Shown here: piece after piece, positions 61,359-64,000 of the stretch
How the letters are laid out: every line of letters starts with the position of its first letter
Numbering within the stretch: the stretch's first letter is position 1
Assembly (NCBI RefSeq): GCF_040932035.1
Contig: NZ_JBFRBB010000003.1
Location: 186,001 to 250,000 of the forward strand
Reading direction: 5' to 3'
Source of the DNA: Hoeflea_A sp040932035
GTDB taxonomy: Bacteria; Pseudomonadota; Alphaproteobacteria; Rhizobiales; Rhizobiaceae
DNA: 64,000 bases
Made by a program: the position numbers and the translations under genes
The notes under the pieces: model-generated
Database searches by the model: none
What the model was told of the DNA's origin: nothing
The model's input: only the letters and a program-made list of their open reading frames with translations

Positions 61359-61445
61359 GAATTTCCCCTTTTCCGCCGCAGAAGGATGCAACGGCCTTCT
61401 GCACCCACCGGATCGAGTCGTTGCCTGCCAAAAACCTGCCATCAA

Positions 61446-61609
61446 ATGGTTAACAAATTCTAATTCGGTATGGCAACCCTTAATTGTCTTTTCAGTAGAT
61501 AGACCTAATTCATTGAATCTTAATGTGAATTAAAAAATCATTAGTTAATCCAGAACATTAAGAAATCCTTACAACCGACTCGCTGGATTCGCGAAAGAAA
61601 TGTTGAATC
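61446..61609 (-). promoter_or_regulatory. ctrA promoter region: CtrA half-site and GANTC cluster
   Basis: On the minus strand TTAACCAT (61446-61453) matches a CtrA half-site. GANTC, the CcrM methylation site, occurs at 61515-61519, 61586-61590 and 61605-61609, three times in 95 bases. Several spaced TTAA elements lie between 61490 and 61560 but none has the exact N7 spacing. In Caulobacter ctrA is controlled by CcrM, GcrA and CtrA itself. Confidence 0.6.
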
Positions 61610-61792
61610 AGGCGACTTTCATTTACTCGGTTTTAAGCGATTGGCCCTATGATTAACGATGTCCGTAAACGAAAGGTTACCAAATTCACCGAATGGGCAG
61701 TTTCCCGGGCTTTTGGGAACGTTGATCGGGGTTGCCGGAAAGACGGATGAGAAACTGGTTTGCCGGGATCTCGCGTCACGGGAGTAATGCGT

Positions 61793-62149
61793 ATGAAGTC
61801 TAGTGAGAGCCTTGTTCGTCTGAAGGAATTTCAGGTCAACGACAAACGCCGCCAACTGAATCAGATTCAGCTGATGATGTCCGAGTTCGAGCGCATGGCC
61901 GCCGAACTGGAGTATCAGATCGCGGCGGAGGAAAAGAAGGCCGGGATCTCGGATCCGACACATTTTGCCTATCCGACCTTTGCAAAGGCGGCGCGCCAGC
62001 GTGCCGACAATCTGCAGGGATCGATCCGCGAATTGCGTGTTCAGCAGGATGCTGCCGAACTTGCAGTCGAAGAGGCGGAAGCGGAGTTGGAAAAGGCCGC
62101 GGCGCTCGAAAGCCGTGACGCCGGCACCCGCAGTTCCAAGGCCGGATAA
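61793..62149 (+). CDS. fliJ: FliJ-like flagellar export protein
   Basis: The 118-residue, almost fully coiled-coil protein starts MKSSESLVRLKEFQVNDKRRQLNQIQLM and matches alphaproteobacterial FliJ, the stalk-like partner of the FliI export ATPase. ATG 61793 was chosen because GGGAG lies eight bases upstream. FliI is not beside it in this window. A possible one-mismatch CtrA box (TTTA-N7-TTAA) lies at 61622-61636. Confidence 0.78.
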   Translation: MKSSESLVRLKEFQVNDKRRQLNQIQLMMSEFERMAAELEYQIAAEEKKAGISDPTHFAYPTFAKAARQRADNLQGSIRELRVQQDAAELAVEEAEAELEKAAALESRDAGTRSSKAG

Positions 62150-62293
62150 TCCATCGGCCCCTCCTGACCATCAGATAGAAAGACCGGCTAGCCTGAGCGG
62201 CCGGGATGTGCTTTTGTGTGTCCGGCCGGTTGATCCCGGCAGCGGACGCTTCTGCTTGTGTGCTATGCGACCGCGCTGAAACCGATTGACAGC

Positions 62294-62797
62294 ATGCGAG
62301 CATTCAAAGCCGGGGTGTCATTGCCTTACCATTTCATTTTGCCGCCGTTGCTGTTTGCCGGACCGTTTTGCCTGGCACTCGGCCTGACCTTGCCGCTGGT
62401 TCGCTTTGAAAAGCTGTATTTTTTCGAAGAGACCCCTTCGCTGATCGGCATCATTGCGACCTTGTGGCGTGACGGCAGTTTGCTGCTGGCCGTATTGGTG
62501 GCACTGTTTTCAGCCGTTTTTCCGGTGGCCAAGCTGCTGGTGGTGTTTTACGAGGCGGCGGCCAAACGGAACGGAGAGGCGACTGGAAAGGGGCTGTTGA
62601 GCAGCTTTATTCCGCTGCTCTCGAAATGGTCGATGATGGATGTGCTTTTGGTCGCGCTGGTCATTGTTGCGGCAAAATCCAGCGGGGTTGCCAACGCGTT
62701 TACCCAGCCGGGGCTGTGGTTTTATGCCGCATCTGCGCTGACAGTAACCGTAACGCACTACCTGTTGCAGTTGCGTGGATCGACGGTCGCGCAATAA
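62294..62797 (+). CDS. PqiA-domain membrane protein
   Basis: The 167-residue protein has four hydrophobic segments (about 12-35, 60-80, 103-130, 140-158) and PqiA-domain features such as LLVVFYEAAAKRNG and KWSMMDVLLVALVIVAAK. Paraquat-inducible A proteins work with MCE lipid-transport proteins; this short single-domain type has no MCE gene beside it. ATG 62294 was chosen because it begins a plausible cytoplasmic start. Function uncertain. Confidence 0.8.
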   Translation: MRAFKAGVSLPYHFILPPLLFAGPFCLALGLTLPLVRFEKLYFFEETPSLIGIIATLWRDGSLLLAVLVALFSAVFPVAKLLVVFYEAAAKRNGEATGKGLLSSFIPLLSKWSMMDVLLVALVIVAAKSSGVANAFTQPGLWFYAASALTVTVTHYLLQLRGSTVAQ

Positions 62798-62890
62798 AAA
62801 CGGCCCTCAAAGTATCGGGCCGTGATCGAAACTGGATTTGGAGAAGTGGCAGCGCGGATTTGGCAAGCGCCGGCTACAGCAGTCAGGCAC

Positions 62891-63166
62891 CTAGTGACGG
62901 TACTGCTGGATACGGGTGGTGCGCAGGCCGGCAAGACCATGTGCGTCAATCGAAGCCTGCCAGGAGAGAAACTCCTCAACAGTCAGCGTATAACGCTCAC
63001 AGGCCTCTTCAAGACTTAGCAGTCCGCCTCTGACAGCTGCAACGACTTCCGCCTTGCGACGGATTACCCACCGTCGCGTGCTGCTTGGAGGAAGATCGGC
63101 AATTGTCAGCGGACTGCCGTCCGGGCCAATCACATATTTTATTCTCGGTCGTACCATTTCGGTCAT
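62891..63166 (-). CDS. sciP: SciP, small CtrA inhibitory protein (DUF1153)
   Basis: The 91-residue helix-turn-helix protein starts MTEMVRPRIKYVIGPDGSPLTIADLPP and contains RRKAEVVAAVRGGLLSLEEACERY, the DUF1153 signature. SciP binds CtrA or its target promoters and blocks transcription. ctrA and sciP are also neighbours in Sinorhizobium. A one-mismatch CtrA box lies 56 bases upstream, in keeping with CtrA activation of sciP known from Caulobacter. Confidence 0.92.
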   Translation of the reverse strand: MTEMVRPRIKYVIGPDGSPLTIADLPPSSTRRWVIRRKAEVVAAVRGGLLSLEEACERYTLTVEEFLSWQASIDAHGLAGLRTTRIQQYRH

Positions 63167-63221
63167 TGGACTCTCTATACACACTCAAAGACCTAACTCC
63201 CCACACCATACCAATTGAGGT

Positions 63222-63236
63222 TTAAAGATTGTCTAA
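63222..63236 (-). promoter_or_regulatory. CtrA-like box upstream of sciP
   Basis: TTAA (63222-63225), seven bases, CTAA (63233-63236): one mismatch in the CtrA dyad, 56 bases before the sciP ATG. Spacing is right; the one-mismatch site alone is modest evidence. Confidence 0.45.
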
Positions 63237-63419
63237 ACAAACCGGCACAACTTTGTATAACGTTGAACTAGTAGGTTCGTGGACCGGTGCGGACAGGGCA
63301 TTTGCACCGAATCATCAACTGTGATGACCGCGGAACTTGCCGTTGCAAGGGCAATTGCATATATCAGGGCAGAAGCTTGATTGGCGCCTTTAACGCCTTT
63401 GAACGCGGAAACCGAGACC

Positions 63420-64000
63420 TTGAACACACTAGATATAAACAAGAGACCTGAGGACACGCGGGTTGTCGTCGCCATGTCGGGCGGCGTGGATTCGTCCGTA
63501 GTGGCGGGTCTGCTCAAGCGCGAAGGCTACGATGTCGTCGGCGTGACGCTGCAGCTCTATGACCATGGAGCGGCTGTGCACAGGGCCGGCTCGTGCTGCG
63601 CCGGGCAAGACATCGATGATGCGCGGCGCGTATCCGAGACACTGGGCATTCCGCATTACGTGCTCGATTACGAGCAGCGTTTTCGCGAAGCGGTTATCAA
63701 TCCGTTCGCCGAAAGCTATGTGGCCGGCGAAACGCCAATTCCCTGCGTTGCCTGCAATCAGACCGTCAAGTTTGCGGATCTTTTGAAGACGGCGCGTGAA
63801 CTCGGCGCCGATGCCCTGGCAACCGGGCACTATATACGCTCGCGCACCAACGGCGCGCACCGCGCGCTCTTCCGGCCGATCGATTCGGACAAGGACCAGA
63901 GCTATTTTCTGTTCGCGACGACACAGGAGCAGATCGATTATCTGCGGTTTCCGCTCGGCAACCTGTCGAAGGCCGAAACCAGGTCGCTAGCAATGGAAAT
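63420..64000 (+). CDS. mnmA: tRNA 2-thiouridylase MnmA (N-terminal part)
   Basis: A frame of 193 codons open to the window end begins at TTG 63420 with NTLDINKRPED. It has the PP-loop VAMSGGVDSSVVAGLL and a Cys in TPIPCVACNQTVKFADL, the catalytic Cys region. MnmA puts sulfur on U34 of Lys, Glu and Gln tRNAs. The TTG start is supported by agreement with rhizobial MnmA N-termini. The C-terminal half lies beyond the window. Confidence 0.93.
   Translation, partial: MNTLDINKRPEDTRVVVAMSGGVDSSVVAGLLKREGYDVVGVTLQLYDHGAAVHRAGSCCAGQDIDDARRVSETLGIPHYVLDYEQRFREAVINPFAESYVAGETPIPCVACNQTVKFADLLKTARELGADALATGHYIRSRTNGAHRALFRPIDSDKDQSYFLFATTQEQIDYLRFPLGNLSKAETRSLAME

Overview
The window is ordinary, dense chromosome of an alphaproteobacterium of the order Hyphomicrobiales (Rhizobiales). 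Evidence for this is the gene order rpmE-rcdA-DUF1192-quinone reductase, the fba/pgk/gap/tkt block, zapA-6S RNA-5-FCL, yebC-ruvCAB-sqdCDB-ybgC-tolQRAB-pal-cpoB-tilS-ftsH-glmM, serC-serA behind a serC-type RNA leader, and eipA-chpT-receiver-ctrA-fliJ-sciP. Two Omp25/31-like porins also fit a Brucella/rhizobium-like relative. The genus cannot be fixed from the sequence alone. I saw no prophage, insertion sequence, CRISPR array or tRNA. Layout: 0-6.3 kb holds a non-flagellar MotA/OmpA stator-like pair, a flavin dehydrogenase, and an ABC exporter with a nucleotidyltransferase-fold protein. 6.4-9.2 kb holds rpmE, rcdA (a regulator of CtrA degradation), a probable small RNA, DUF1192, a quinone reductase and a 51-residue membrane protein. 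9.2-18 kb holds an SGNH hydrolase, class I aldolase, a membrane adenylate cyclase and pgk/gap/tkt. 18.3-24.9 kb holds zapA, 6S RNA, folate and phosphodiesterase genes, yebC and ruvCAB. 24.9-28.2 kb holds a palindromic repeat element abutting a sulfolipid (SQDG) operon. 28.3-39.2 kb is the Tol-Pal envelope machine, then tilS, ftsH and glmM. 39.4-43 kb holds two outer-membrane barrels, an abasic-site protease and an SH3 protein with a His-Pro-Tyr repeat tail. 43-51 kb holds a cytoplasmic molybdo-reductase, serine biosynthesis, an EamA transporter and purA. 51-58 kb holds rpoH, rluD, an rRNA methylase and a large coiled-coil protein. 58.3-64 kb is the cell-cycle locus eipA, chpT, a receiver protein, ctrA, fliJ and sciP, ending inside mnmA. 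The most interesting theme is a scattered CtrA circuit. Exact or one-mismatch CtrA boxes (TTAA-N7-TTAAC) lie upstream of rcdA, a predicted terminator-ended small RNA, both porins, eipA/chpT, the receiver gene and sciP, so the regulator, its phosphorelay, its degradation factor, its inhibitor and its envelope targets share this segment. The candidate small RNA at about 7507-7615 (minus strand) is the best candidate for something undescribed. Second is the roughly 212-bp palindromic element at 24920-25131, which supplies the last seven codons and the stop of the SqdC-like gene. A LacI-type double palindrome between the aldolase and the adenylate cyclase is also worth testing.
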